Of a DNA stretch of 64,000 nucleotides, positions 1 through 9,983 are shown one piece after another. The first letter of the stretch is position 1; each line of letters begins with the position of its first letter. The notes below the pieces were generated by a model. That model was not told the DNA's origin, did no database searches, and worked only from the letters and a program-made list of their open reading frames with translations. The position numbers were made by a program, and so were the translations under genes. The stretch is from assembly GCA_015068425.1 (NCBI GenBank), contig SVKK01000008.1, positions 1 through 64,000 of the forward strand, given 5' to 3'. This stretch comes from Oscillospiraceae bacterium (GTDB lineage: Bacteria; Bacillota; Clostridia; Oscillospirales; Oscillospiraceae).

Positions 1-169
1 TAAGACCTGCACCGCCCTTGGCGATCTCGCTGTGGTGGTGAATGTCACGCTCGCTGACGGAACCGTCTGCATGAGAGGAACTGACATCGGTGGGTACATG
101 GCAAATGCGGTTGGGTACGATCATGTTGCCGATTTTCAGAGGAGTGAACAAGTGGGGGTATTTCAGCAT
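1..169 (-). CDS. NADH:flavin oxidoreductase / Old Yellow Enzyme family, N-terminal part (truncated by window edge)
   Basis: Not in ORF track because it runs off the edge. Reverse strand from ATG at 169 reads MLKYPHLFTPLKIGNMIVPNRICHVPTDVSSSHADGSVSERDIHHHSEIAKGGAGL, the OYE-type N-terminus (LFTPLKIGN...NRI). Confidence 0.8.
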   Translation of the reverse strand, partial: MLKYPHLFTPLKIGNMIVPNRICHVPTDVSSSHADGSVSERDIHHHSEIAKGGAGL

Positions 170-323
170 AATAAATCTCCTTCCATTTTGACGCAGTTTA
201 AATTTTCTGTCTAAAATGTACAAAACACGCTTGTTATTCGATCATTCCGACATTCATATTTTATAGCATTTATATGCATTATAAAAATATCAAAAGTGTT
301 CATTTTCTTGTCATATCCGGCTA

Positions 324-1232
324 TCAGCCTTTCTTTTGTGCCTCTTCCAGTCCTTTGCGCCAAGCATAAGGTGTAAGCCCCTCATTCTCACGGAACATTT
401 TATAAAAGCTATATGAGTTGCTTATACCGGAAGTGCGTATGGCGTCTTCAATGCTGCCCACTCCCGAAGCAATTTTCCGTCTGGCCTCCAGATAGCGCAG
501 TCGCGCCACATAATCCTGAAAACTCATGTGCATCTGGCTGCTAAACAAATGGCGAAACCTTGACTCACTCAGATAACAAAGTGCAGCAATTTCCTTCTGA
601 ACAAGCTTCGAGGTATAGTTTGCGTCAATATATGTCAGCGCCGGACGAAGTCTTAAGTAATCTGCAAATCCTGCGGCAGAGTCAGCGCCGTCATCCAGCT
701 TCAGAATGCTGCAAAGCTCTGCAAGAAGCAATTGAAGTCGGGATCTTATCAAACGCTGTTTTCCCGCTTTTTCACAGTTTGCGTCCTGCCACAGCTCTTC
801 CAGAATTTGTTTCAGCTTCCGTCCTTCTGCGCTCTCCGCCGCAATTTTGTTGCAAAAGCGGGCGCTGTCATAATGGAAAGGCAGAAGATACTCCGCAGCC
901 TGAACTCCGCCTCCATCGAAAAAAAGCTCGGGAAGAAACAGGAAAAACCGAAAGTGGGTATCCTGCCCCTCTGCTGTGGCAGCGCCGTGCTTTTCAAGGT
1001 TATTGATCAGGAAAACATCTCCCGCAGAGTATTCATAGGCTTTACCCTCGAAGTAAAACACACCTTCCCCTGCTGTGCAGATGCCCAATTCATAAAAACT
1101 GTGCCAATGCAGCCGGGGAGGAGCGCCTAATGCAGTGTCTAACACATGATAATCCAATGCGGAAAACGGGAAGCTTGGATCCATCCTGTATTCCCAGAAA
1201 AAGCTTTGCAGCTCCCGGTTTTCAGCTTTCAT
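324..1232 (-). CDS. AraC family transcriptional regulator (cupin-like N-terminus, AraC HTH C-terminus)
   Basis: 302 aa; C-terminal IAALCYLSESRFRHLFSSQMHMSFQDYVARLRYLEARRKIASG...ISNSYSFYKMFRENEGLTPYAWRK is an AraC HTH. Confidence 0.9.
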   Translation of the reverse strand: MKAENRELQSFFWEYRMDPSFPFSALDYHVLDTALGAPPRLHWHSFYELGICTAGEGVFYFEGKAYEYSAGDVFLINNLEKHGAATAEGQDTHFRFFLFLPELFFDGGGVQAAEYLLPFHYDSARFCNKIAAESAEGRKLKQILEELWQDANCEKAGKQRLIRSRLQLLLAELCSILKLDDGADSAAGFADYLRLRPALTYIDANYTSKLVQKEIAALCYLSESRFRHLFSSQMHMSFQDYVARLRYLEARRKIASGVGSIEDAIRTSGISNSYSFYKMFRENEGLTPYAWRKGLEEAQKKG

Positions 1233-2409
1233 CCGTATGCGCTCCTTTAAGCTTCAGCACGCCCACGCAGCACGCAGCCGCAAGAATGCCCGCTATGATC
1301 GGGAATGCCATTCCGACCTGAACGGAAACTATCTCCGTCAGCGCGGCCATCAAAACGGGAACAATTACTCTGGTAACTCCCATAACGAGCATAACAATGG
1401 AGGTTGTGAGAGTGGTGCTTCCGTGATAGCCCTCTGCGCATTCCGAAACCACCATGGGAACAAAGTGTCCTGTGCAGAGGCCGATAAGTCCCACACAAAC
1501 GCACATCACTATTGCATTGCCGCTCAATATTCCAATTCCGAGGAAAGCGGAATCCAACAAAGCGCCGATCAAAACCAGCACAATAGGACGCGCTTTCAGA
1601 CGGGGAGTAATGAAGCGGTTAACTGTGGCGGCTATCCAGAAAATCGTAAGGCAGCTTGCCCCAAGGGCAGAGGCATCATGAGCCAGAAGCATATATCGGG
1701 CGATCCAGCAGATAACACCTGTCTGCAATATGGATGTCATGGCTGCGCAGCCGAGAAGAAGCAGATTTCTTCCGCTTTTCAGATAAGCCCACAACTGCTT
1801 GGCCGTAAGGCGCTCCTCCTGAGTTTTGGAAAACATACCTGCAGTTTTCTTTCCGCCGCCGGAGACAAACACCATCGCCATGGCAGCCACCATCAAAGCC
1901 GCGGTGGCAACATTGACCCATCTCCAGCTGCTTGCCCCCAGCAGCCACTGCATGGCAAGGGGCGCAAGGAGGCTGCCTATGCCGAAAAGTCCGTGAAGCA
2001 GTCCCAGATATTTGGGACTATCCTTGGGATGAGCATCTATCATTGTGGAGTTCATATATCCGTCCATCCAGCCGCAGCCTATGCCCATGCATACGACGGA
2101 CACCATGAACAAAACAACATTGGGAGAACCGGCAGACAGCAGGAGCATCAGCGCCTGAAGTCCTCCGGAAACCAGTATCATGGTAATTTTTCCCACTCTT
2201 CCCTGAAACAGTGGGTTAACAAGCAGGGCTATCATAAGCCCCAGACTGAGCATACTGCTCATCAGTCCCTGAGACGCGCCTGTCAGAGAAAACGCGTCAA
2301 CAACATCGTTGACCAAAACGCTGGTAATAGAATTGACAAAAGCATAGGCAAAGCTGGTCACAAGAACCGCAAGGGTAACTCGCTTTGCAATATTTGCTCG
2401 CTGTTCCAT
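1222..2409 (-). CDS. MFS transporter
   Basis: 395 aa with about 12 hydrophobic segments; overlaps the AraC start by 11 bp. Confidence 0.85.
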   Translation of the reverse strand: MEQRANIAKRVTLAVLVTSFAYAFVNSITSVLVNDVVDAFSLTGASQGLMSSMLSLGLMIALLVNPLFQGRVGKITMILVSGGLQALMLLLSAGSPNVVLFMVSVVCMGIGCGWMDGYMNSTMIDAHPKDSPKYLGLLHGLFGIGSLLAPLAMQWLLGASSWRWVNVATAALMVAAMAMVFVSGGGKKTAGMFSKTQEERLTAKQLWAYLKSGRNLLLLGCAAMTSILQTGVICWIARYMLLAHDASALGASCLTIFWIAATVNRFITPRLKARPIVLVLIGALLDSAFLGIGILSGNAIVMCVCVGLIGLCTGHFVPMVVSECAEGYHGSTTLTTSIVMLVMGVTRVIVPVLMAALTEIVSVQVGMAFPIIAGILAAACCVGVLKLKGAHTDES

Positions 2410-2422
2410 TTTTATTGCCTCC

Positions 2423-2693
2423 TAGCCTGACCGACATAATCCGAACCCGCTTCACGGGGTGGATTTAGCGCCAAGCTTCATTTCATTCTTTGGTGGGCAA
2501 CAGCCCGCCTGCATCATTCAATTTTACCTGACTAAAATCCTCGCCCGTGAAGTCGAAGATTTTTGAGGTCATATACTACGGCAGTGCAAGGCGGCGGCTT
2601 GCAGACAGGCTCTACGCCTTTCAAAAGCCGGTAACGCGGCAATGCCGACGGATATGACCTCAAAAACGTGTTCGGATTATATCGGTCAGGCTA
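2423..2693. repeat. Candidate non-autonomous MITE-like element with nested inverted repeats
   Basis: Outer 24-bp inverted repeats tagcctgaccgacataatccgaac (2423-2446) / gttcggattatatcggtcaggcta (2670-2693), one mismatch; inner 14-bp perfect inverted repeat ttttgaggtcatat (2561-2574) / atatgacctcaaaa (2652-2665). Confidence 0.6.
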
Positions 2694-2695
2694 TT

Positions 2696-2740
2696 AAAAA
2701 TACGGGGACAGGGTCAGGCAAGGCCTGTCCTGTCCCCGTA
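2696..2740 (-). terminator. Rho-independent terminator of the sugar ABC operon
   Basis: tacggggacagg...cctgtccccgta hairpin (2701-2740) followed on the minus strand by TTTTT (2700-2696). Confidence 0.8.
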
Positions 2741-2749
2741 AACTAACTA

Positions 2750-3745
2750 TTACTGGCGAACATTCTTTTCACGGTTATACAAAATAAGCAGAAGGATAAG
2801 GATAACACCCATAAACAGGTTGCGCTGAGGCTGAGTCAGGCCGATAACGGTCAGCATATTACTGAGTACGACCATAACCAGAGAGCCGGCAATACTGCCG
2901 GTATAAGTACCTACACCGCCGGAAAGAAGGGTTCCGCCAATGATAACCGCTATGAGAGACTCATATGCGTAGTTATCAAAGATCTGGCAGCGGGCAGCAT
3001 TCATATAAGCAGCGCCCAGCATGCCTGCAAAAGCGGCAAACAAGCCGGAGAACACATAAGTCAGAACCTGCACCTTTGCCACATTGATACCGCTGAGCTT
3101 AGCTGCCACGGGGTTATTACCTACAAGGTAAACCTGCTTGCCAAAGCGGGAACGGTTCAGCAGGAAATATACCAGAGGTATGATAATGAAGGCGTACAGA
3201 ATGATGGAGGGCAAAAACTGCACTCCGAAAAGACGGGAGGTAACGGACTTAATAAACTGGGGGCCGGCATAACCCATGGGGCTGCCCTCGGTAAGCACAT
3301 ACTGCATACGGGTAACAACATTGGCTATTGCCATGGTAACGATCATGGGGGGCAGACCGATCTTTACGCTGCAGATACCGTTAAGCAGACCAACCAGAGC
3401 GCCCATTGCCAGAGCGGTAATGAGCAGCTGGAAGAAATGACCGTCCTGAGCGTTCATGATGGTGGTGGTCAGAATAGCCGCAGAGGACATAACCGCGCCA
3501 ACACCGAAGTCCATACCGCCGCCGATCAGAACTATAGTCTGTCCGGCAGACGCAAAGCTCAGCAGAAGAGTCAGCATAATAATGGAGCCGATTGCGCTGG
3601 CATTGAATGCGGCGGGATTGATAGCAATGGTGACCAGATAGAGGAATACAGCAATGATAAATGCCATACGGGCAGGGCTCTTCTTAACGAAGACGCCGAT
3701 ACGCTGACCAAAGGTCAGTTTAGCGGTCAAACTGGGATTTTTCAT
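2750..3745 (-). CDS. Sugar ABC transporter permease (RbsC-like, CUT2)
   Basis: 331 aa; multi-TM, GxDFGVGAVMSSAAILTTTIM and GGTLLSGGVGTYTGSIAGSLVM typical of BPD_transp_2 permeases. Confidence 0.9.
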   Translation of the reverse strand: MKNPSLTAKLTFGQRIGVFVKKSPARMAFIIAVFLYLVTIAINPAAFNASAIGSIIMLTLLLSFASAGQTIVLIGGGMDFGVGAVMSSAAILTTTIMNAQDGHFFQLLITALAMGALVGLLNGICSVKIGLPPMIVTMAIANVVTRMQYVLTEGSPMGYAGPQFIKSVTSRLFGVQFLPSIILYAFIIIPLVYFLLNRSRFGKQVYLVGNNPVAAKLSGINVAKVQVLTYVFSGLFAAFAGMLGAAYMNAARCQIFDNYAYESLIAVIIGGTLLSGGVGTYTGSIAGSLVMVVLSNMLTVIGLTQPQRNLFMGVILILLLILYNREKNVRQ

Positions 3746-4821
3746 TTGCCCTCACCCCCATTTCCTTCTTTAGCCTCTGCTTTATAAGGCTCGCGCTTGA
3801 ACTGACGTACGATGCCCTGCTTCAGTGCCTCGCGCTGACCCTTGGCAGTAACGATGGTCATCAGCAGGCCCAGGAATATGATAATGTCAGTAACGAAATT
3901 CTGCCAGTAGCTGCTGACGGCGAAGCCGGGAATAAGCTTAACAAGCAGGGAGAAGAAATAGTAAACAGAGTTTTGAATGAGAACATAGAATCCTGCGCCG
4001 AACACACCGCAGGCGACAGAGCCCCAGCCGCCAAAGCCAAGACCACCCAAAATACACGCTGAAAGCGAACGTATACCGTAGTCCTCAGCCTGCAGCGGGT
4101 TGCCGGAAGCAATCATCAGGGTAATGCAGACACCTGCGATACCGGTGAACAGACCCTTCAGGAGGAAAGCCTTAAGCTGAACTCCGGAGGGGCTGATGCC
4201 GGCTGCAAACGCATTTCTGGGGTTGGCACCAACCGCATATATATGGGAGCCAAACTTTGTGCGTTTTACATAGAGCCAAATCAAAAGCACCAATACAAGC
4301 GCCAGTGCCGACACCGGTATAAATCCGAAAATCTGGCTGTCATAAGCCTTGTAGAATACTTTTTCAACCTTGCCCTGAGGTACGTCCATAATCATAACGT
4401 TGATACCCTTAATGGCAAAGGTGAGAGCATAGCTGGCCAGCAGCGCGGGAAGACGGAATATGGAGCAGCAAACCCAGCAAACCACGCTGGCGAGCATTGC
4501 CGCAACAATACCCAGCAGGCAGCATACCAGGAAAGGCAGACCCATTCTCTGGCCGCTCATTATAACCACAACATTGACCAAAGCGACCTGGACACCGCAG
4601 GAAATATCCATAGTACCGGACATAAGCAGCAGCGCCTGACCGATGGTGACCAGAATGAAAGGTACGTTCTTGGCAAAGAGAGTATTAAAAGTTCTTACAG
4701 TGAAGAATGCAGAAGGTCCCTGAAGTGCGGCATTGAGAATGAATGCTACTACAAACAGAATAAAACCTGCAAAAGCGGGAGATCTGCGGAAACGCTGAAG
4801 AGTGGATTTAATTTTTGTCAT
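3742..4821 (-). CDS. Sugar ABC transporter permease (RbsC-like, CUT2)
   Basis: 359 aa; GTMDISCGVQVALVNVV, AVGANPRNAFAAGIS, CILGGLGFGGWGSVACGVFGA; ATGA overlap with the downstream permease. Confidence 0.9.
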   Translation of the reverse strand: MTKIKSTLQRFRRSPAFAGFILFVVAFILNAALQGPSAFFTVRTFNTLFAKNVPFILVTIGQALLLMSGTMDISCGVQVALVNVVVIMSGQRMGLPFLVCCLLGIVAAMLASVVCWVCCSIFRLPALLASYALTFAIKGINVMIMDVPQGKVEKVFYKAYDSQIFGFIPVSALALVLVLLIWLYVKRTKFGSHIYAVGANPRNAFAAGISPSGVQLKAFLLKGLFTGIAGVCITLMIASGNPLQAEDYGIRSLSACILGGLGFGGWGSVACGVFGAGFYVLIQNSVYYFFSLLVKLIPGFAVSSYWQNFVTDIIIFLGLLMTIVTAKGQREALKQGIVRQFKREPYKAEAKEGNGGEGK

Positions 4822-4838
4822 TTCACGTGCCTCCCTTC

Positions 4839-6332
4839 TTATTCAGTCATACCCATCATGGCAGCAACAAGTGCCTCGGGAGTCTTATTTGCGCCGGAAA
4901 GAACAGCGCTGACTGCGCCTTCATAAAATACGTAGATGCGGTCAGAAACTGCCAGCAGCTCTTCGGATTCACTGGAGGAGATTATAACGGTCATTCCTTC
5001 GTCTGCGCACTTGCGGAGAATGCGGTGGATCTCCTGTCTGGAATGTATGTCAACGCCCTTGGTGGGGTCATCCAGGAGCAGCAGCTTGGGCTGCATAGCG
5101 ATCCAACGGGCAACAACAAGCTTCTGCTGGTTACCGCCGGACAGTGAGTTTGCGGGATGGCCCAGCTCACCGATCTTGATGCTGTACTTCTCAACAGCAT
5201 CATTGGCAAATGCATGGTTGGACTTGTTGGTCATAAAGGCAAAGAGATTGCCCTTGGCTACCTTACCTGCGATGATATTTTCCTCAATGGTACGCAGGGG
5301 GAACATTGCCTCTCTGTTGCGCTCGCCGGAAATAAAGCCCATTCCGTTCACAACCGCAGCAGCAGGTGACTTGAACTTAGCTTCCTTGCCGTCATAAATG
5401 ATAGTGCCGTCTTCAACGGTTTCAGCGCCCAGCAGCGCACGGATAAACTCGGACTGACCCTGTCCCTGCAGACCGCCGATACCGACTATCTCGCCCTTAT
5501 ATGCCCGCATAGAGAGATTGCGGACCTTGGGGAATACGGTCATACCCTGCACATCGAGCAGAACCTCGCCATCAGCCTTTTCAACGTGCTCTCCTGCACC
5601 CTTGGCATCTGTTTCAGGCCGCTGACCGGTCATGTAGTACACGATATCATCCAGGGTGAAGTCGCTCATCTTACCCTCGGTGACAGTTTCACCGCTGCGC
5701 ATTATAGTGGTGGTGTCGCAAATCTGGAACACCTCGTTCATGCGGTGGGTAACATACAGCATGGCTACGCCTTCCTCTTTCAGCTCACGCATAACAGAGA
5801 AGAGAACTTCGATTTCATCATAGTGGAGGGAAGCGGTAACCTCGTCCAGAAGCAGCAGACGGGGCTTCAGCGAAACTGCCTTAGCCACCTCAAGCATAGT
5901 CTGAACAGAGGGCATAAGGGTCTGAACATAGGCATTGGGATCACAGTCGATCTTAAAACGCTTCAACAGTGAATCAATCAGCTCATCAGCAGCCTTCTTG
6001 TCCACCATTCCTAACTTATTGCGAGGCTCGTTGCCAAGCAGAATGTTATCGCGCACACTCATGGTAGGGATCAAGCTCAGATCCTGGAATGCGGTTGCAA
6101 TTCCAAGCTTTCTGGAGTCCTGTCCGTTCTGGATTGTCACCGGGTTTCCGTCAATCAGCACCTGACCCTTGTTGGGATTTACCAATCCCGCCAAAACCTT
6201 AATCATGGTGGACTTACCGGAACCGTTGGAACCCAGCAGTGCGCGAATCTCGCCGGGTTCAACCTGCAGATGAGCGCCATTAAGGGCCACTACTGCATCG
6301 AACCGCTTTTCGATTGCGCGTAACTCAAACAT
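4839..6332 (-). CDS. Sugar ABC transporter ATP-binding protein (RbsA/MglA-like, two NBDs)
   Basis: 497 aa; Walker A GSNGSGKST, LLLDEVTASL, second NBD LSGGNQQKLVVARWIAMQPKLLLLDDPTKGVD. Confidence 0.95.
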   Translation of the reverse strand: MFELRAIEKRFDAVVALNGAHLQVEPGEIRALLGSNGSGKSTMIKVLAGLVNPNKGQVLIDGNPVTIQNGQDSRKLGIATAFQDLSLIPTMSVRDNILLGNEPRNKLGMVDKKAADELIDSLLKRFKIDCDPNAYVQTLMPSVQTMLEVAKAVSLKPRLLLLDEVTASLHYDEIEVLFSVMRELKEEGVAMLYVTHRMNEVFQICDTTTIMRSGETVTEGKMSDFTLDDIVYYMTGQRPETDAKGAGEHVEKADGEVLLDVQGMTVFPKVRNLSMRAYKGEIVGIGGLQGQGQSEFIRALLGAETVEDGTIIYDGKEAKFKSPAAAVVNGMGFISGERNREAMFPLRTIEENIIAGKVAKGNLFAFMTNKSNHAFANDAVEKYSIKIGELGHPANSLSGGNQQKLVVARWIAMQPKLLLLDDPTKGVDIHSRQEIHRILRKCADEGMTVIISSSESEELLAVSDRIYVFYEGAVSAVLSGANKTPEALVAAMMGMTE

Positions 6333-6470
6333 GAATTACTCTCCTCCCGCTTTAAAATTCCTTGTTTATAACATATTGTTGCGTGGTTTTTTCGCAAAAC
6401 CGCCTCTCCCCTTTGTCGGCAAGGGGCGCTTTTCCGAACCCATCCGGGGATGGATGCCCTTATAGAAATT

Positions 6471-6502
6471 TGGCCGGCGGAATAATGTTATTCCGCCGGC
6501 CA
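6471..6502. terminator. Strong hairpin between SBP and ATPase genes (attenuator/processing or partial terminator)
   Basis: tggccggcggaataatgttattccgccggcca, near-perfect palindrome; no long U-tract on the minus strand. Confidence 0.5.
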
Positions 6503-6539
6503 AGCGGTTAGTTAAAACTCAATGGGGATGAAGAATTGC

Positions 6540-7682
6540 TTACTTGAAGTAGAGTTCAGCAACTTCGTCGATGGTGAGCCAATAGGTGATAGCATCGCCA
6601 GGAGCCATGCCTTCAGCCATTGCCTTGAACTCGGCGTTGCTGATGTCGTCATAGGTGTAAGCGACCTTGGAGGGCAGACGGATGGAGTGGATCTCGGGGA
6701 TGGTGTAAACGTCATCCTTGAGCTCCTTGCCCAGGATCATGTTAAGACCGAAGTTCAGAGCAGAAGCGCCAACTCCGGGAGGGTTGGACAGGACCATGAA
6801 GTCCATCTTCTTCTCGTCAGCATTCAGCTTGAGCATACGCTGCATGAACTCACCGGTATCGTTGAAGCCGATGAACTTGGGATATGCAGCACCGGCAGCA
6901 TCATAAGCAGCCAGAGCAGCCTCAGCGCACTGAGAAATGAGGATACCGTCGAACTCCAGACCGGAGTTGAGGATTTCGGTCATGATCTGCTGTGCCTTAA
7001 CAGCGTCCCAGTCATGGTTGTACTGGCCGCCAACGACTTCCAGACCTGCCTCTTCGATGCCCTTTTCAAAACCAGCCTGACGGTCGGTGTTTGCAGAGTT
7101 GCCGTCCAGAGCAGCGATCATGATGACCTTAGCGCCTTCGCCAAGAACTTCGCCTGCATACTTAGCAGTGGTGTAGCCGAGGTAGTACTGGTCGGTGCAA
7201 ACGTTCAGAACGTTAACATCGGGAGAGGTGTACTCGCAGTCAGCATTGATGTAGACGATGCCTGCATCCTGAGCCTTCTCGATGATGGGATCAAGACCGG
7301 TGGAAGAAACGGGGTTGACAAGGATGATGTCATAGCCCTCGTTGATGGAGTTCTCGATCTGCTGAGACTCGGTAGCAGCGTCCCAGTTGGAAACGAAGGA
7401 TGCGTAGGTGACGGTCAGGCCGTGATCGGCAGCAGCAGCTGCTGCTTCCTGGATGTCAGCCTCGTAACGGATACGATAGGGGTTGCCCTCGATAACAGCG
7501 TTATGAGAGGCGAGCTTGAATTCGGTTTTTGCTTCGGGAGCTGCGGGAGCTGCGGGATCAGCGGGAGCTGCAGGAGCTGCGGGATCAGCGGGAGCTGCAG
7601 GAGCAGCGGGAGCTTCGTTGCCGCAAGCAACCAGAGCGAACAGCATAACGAGAGCAAGAACCAGTGCCAGGTACTTCTTCAT
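6540..7682 (-). CDS. Sugar ABC transporter substrate-binding lipoprotein (periplasmic-binding-protein type I fold)
   Basis: 380 aa; lipoprotein signal LALVLALVMLFALVACGN, Ala/Pro-rich linker (PAAPAAPADPAAP)n, then an RbsB-like domain. Confidence 0.9.
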   Translation of the reverse strand: MKKYLALVLALVMLFALVACGNEAPAAPAAPADPAAPAAPADPAAPAAPEAKTEFKLASHNAVIEGNPYRIRYEADIQEAAAAAADHGLTVTYASFVSNWDAATESQQIENSINEGYDIILVNPVSSTGLDPIIEKAQDAGIVYINADCEYTSPDVNVLNVCTDQYYLGYTTAKYAGEVLGEGAKVIMIAALDGNSANTDRQAGFEKGIEEAGLEVVGGQYNHDWDAVKAQQIMTEILNSGLEFDGILISQCAEAALAAYDAAGAAYPKFIGFNDTGEFMQRMLKLNADEKKMDFMVLSNPPGVGASALNFGLNMILGKELKDDVYTIPEIHSIRLPSKVAYTYDDISNAEFKAMAEGMAPGDAITYWLTIDEVAELYFK

Positions 7683-7763
7683 TGTGTTTCCTCCTTAAGA
7701 GTTTTGTTATATAATCAGGGGTCTTCCTCCCCCATGATTATCAAAGGAATGTTTGCCCGAAAA

Positions 7764-8708
7764 TCAGGCGTTTTCGATCAGGCCACGGAAATATTTCTGG
7801 GCAATGCGGATCTGATCTTCAATATAGTCGTTATAGCCAAGAACTTTTCCGTTCTGGAAGGGCATATGGCAGAACTCATAGTTGATGTATCCGTCATAGC
7901 CGGTTTCCTTCAGAGCCTTGATAAAGGCGGGATAGTTGGTGAGAACGGGCTGAATGTGGGGATCGAAGGAGATCATATGGATGGTTCCGTCTTCATTCTC
8001 CACGAACTCGGCGTTAGCGTGGGAGAGCATCTGCATCTTGCCCACGTCGTAAACAGCTTTTGTAATGTATTCGTCACTCTGACGCTTTTCGGTCCAACCG
8101 CAGCAGGGAGCATCCAGGCAGCACTGCACCCAGGGAGAATCCACCCACTTGACCAAATCGATCATATCGGTGTACTCATCGATTATGGGATGATGGTTCT
8201 GGAGAGCCAGAATAACGCCTGCCTCCTCTGCCCATTTTGCGGCTTCCTTCAGGCAGTTGACAATGCTCAGACGAAGCTCATGATCAAGTGCTCCGTAATA
8301 TGTATGGTGCTTTCCGGTGATTTCATAGGTGGCGACGCCATCCTTCATCACGATACCGCGCCAGCAGGCAAACACACGCAGAACAGGAGCGCCAAGCTGC
8401 TTTGCCACGCGGATCTGCTCCTTCACCATAAGGAGCTCGTTTTCAATATGCTCGGGAACGATGGATGCAAAATTATTGTTTGCGGCCACAGCGCAAATTT
8501 CCAGCCCCTGCTTTGCGGCATACTCGCGGATCTCCTTGCAGCGCTTTTCATCAAGGTCAATAGGAGAGCCATGGGGGCGCTTTAAGTCGATCTCAACGCC
8601 GTCATAGCCAAATTTCTTGGCGGTGTCGATAAACTCCTCAACAGTGAGTGCGGGGCGGTCATTAAACCAGGTTCCGGAACAGGAAATGGAATACAGGCCA
8701 ACCTTCAT
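7764..8708 (-). CDS. Sugar phosphate isomerase/epimerase (AP endonuclease 2-type TIM barrel)
   Basis: 314 aa; KFGYDGVEIDLKRPHG, ALQNHHPIIDEY, GYDGYINYEF. Confidence 0.85.
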   Translation of the reverse strand: MKVGLYSISCSGTWFNDRPALTVEEFIDTAKKFGYDGVEIDLKRPHGSPIDLDEKRCKEIREYAAKQGLEICAVAANNNFASIVPEHIENELLMVKEQIRVAKQLGAPVLRVFACWRGIVMKDGVATYEITGKHHTYYGALDHELRLSIVNCLKEAAKWAEEAGVILALQNHHPIIDEYTDMIDLVKWVDSPWVQCCLDAPCCGWTEKRQSDEYITKAVYDVGKMQMLSHANAEFVENEDGTIHMISFDPHIQPVLTNYPAFIKALKETGYDGYINYEFCHMPFQNGKVLGYNDYIEDQIRIAQKYFRGLIENA

Positions 8709-8739
8709 ACTGGGGTCGCTCCTTCCTAATTATCAAAAA

Positions 8740-9864
8740 TTATTTAAGAATCTCTTCAGCGCGAACTTCGCGGTTTTCCGCAGCGGAGAGATAGAACGCA
8801 TCGATAATAGCGGCAACGGTCAAAGTTTCCTCAGGTCTTACAGCAAGAGGAGAACCGGTCAGGATATGATCCACGGCATTTTCAAAGAGATAGGAATGGC
8901 CGGGGAAGGGCTCTTCTGCGAAGCGGGCTTCCTCGGGGAACAGACGGGGCTGAACATTGGTCTGGTACTTGCCCATGGTAGTCAAAATCTCCATCTTGGG
9001 CAGCAGCAAACCGGCCTTGCTGCCTGCAAAGGACATAGAGTACTCGGGAGGCAGGTTTACAGCCCAGGAGGTCTTGAAGTTGATGCAGCAGCCGTTATCC
9101 AGACGGATATTACCTGCGGCGAATTCTTCTACCTCAAATTCTTCGGGAGAATAGGGTCTGGCATTAAACACTCCGGCAGGAGCTCCGCTTTCGGCAAGAC
9201 TTGTGATAACGCCCTGCTCATTGCGGGCAATGCGGGAGGAGGAAGTGCCGGAAATGGAGACAAAGCCGGGATTGCCCATTACCCAAAGGGCAGCATCGAT
9301 CAGGTGAACGCCCAGATCGCACAGCACGCCGCCTCCGTTGGCATCCTTTCTGTGGAAAGCGCCCCACTTGGGCACGCCGCGGCGACGAATGAGAGAAAAC
9401 TCGGAGAAATAGACATCACCGAGGACGCCATCTTCCATCATTTCCTTAGCGAACTGATATTCCTGATTATAGCGCACTACCTGGCAGGCAAAAAGCACGC
9501 GGTTTTTCTCCCGGGCATATTCAAACATTTCCTTCGCATCCGCATAGGTGAATGCGATGGGCTTTTCGCAGGCTACATGGCAGCCGTAAGACAGCGCCAG
9601 CATGGTCATCTTCTTATGTAACGCATTGGGAGTGCATACAGAAACAAGATCGGGTTTCTCCTTCTGAAGCATCTCTTCCGCATCGATATACCAGTTGGGA
9701 ATACCGTGACGCTTGGCAGTCTGCTCCGCAGAAACGGGATTAATGTCGCAAACAGCCACAAGGTCAACCTTGTCACCCAGATTGCGGTATGCAGGAATGT
9801 GGGCAGCATTGGTGATCATGCCGCAGCTGATAATAGCAACTTTCAGTTTACTTTCTTTCAACAC
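8740..9864 (-). CDS. Gfo/Idh/MocA family oxidoreductase
   Basis: 374 aa; KVAIISCGMITNAAHIPAYRNLGDKVDLVAVCDIN, CEKPIAFTYADAKEM. Confidence 0.95.
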   Translation of the reverse strand: MLKESKLKVAIISCGMITNAAHIPAYRNLGDKVDLVAVCDINPVSAEQTAKRHGIPNWYIDAEEMLQKEKPDLVSVCTPNALHKKMTMLALSYGCHVACEKPIAFTYADAKEMFEYAREKNRVLFACQVVRYNQEYQFAKEMMEDGVLGDVYFSEFSLIRRRGVPKWGAFHRKDANGGGVLCDLGVHLIDAALWVMGNPGFVSISGTSSSRIARNEQGVITSLAESGAPAGVFNARPYSPEEFEVEEFAAGNIRLDNGCCINFKTSWAVNLPPEYSMSFAGSKAGLLLPKMEILTTMGKYQTNVQPRLFPEEARFAEEPFPGHSYLFENAVDHILTGSPLAVRPEETLTVAAIIDAFYLSAAENREVRAEEILK

Positions 9865-9983
9865 ATATCACTCCAGGCTATAAAATGTTGGAAAAACCCA
9901 ATATTACTCACACATTGTACCAAAAGGTGCGTATTATTGCAAGCAAATTCTATATGATCGTGCAACAATTAACAATAAAAACA

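Noticed and set aside
7516-7698. Gly/Ala-rich GAAGAAGSAGAAG plus-strand peptide
   Set aside because: Reverse complement of the SBP's Ala/Pro linker repeat; not a real gene.
6522-8585. 687-aa plus-strand ORF
   Set aside because: Antisense to the SBP and isomerase genes and spans their intergenic gap; translated sequence has no family motifs; typical antisense open frame caused by codon bias.
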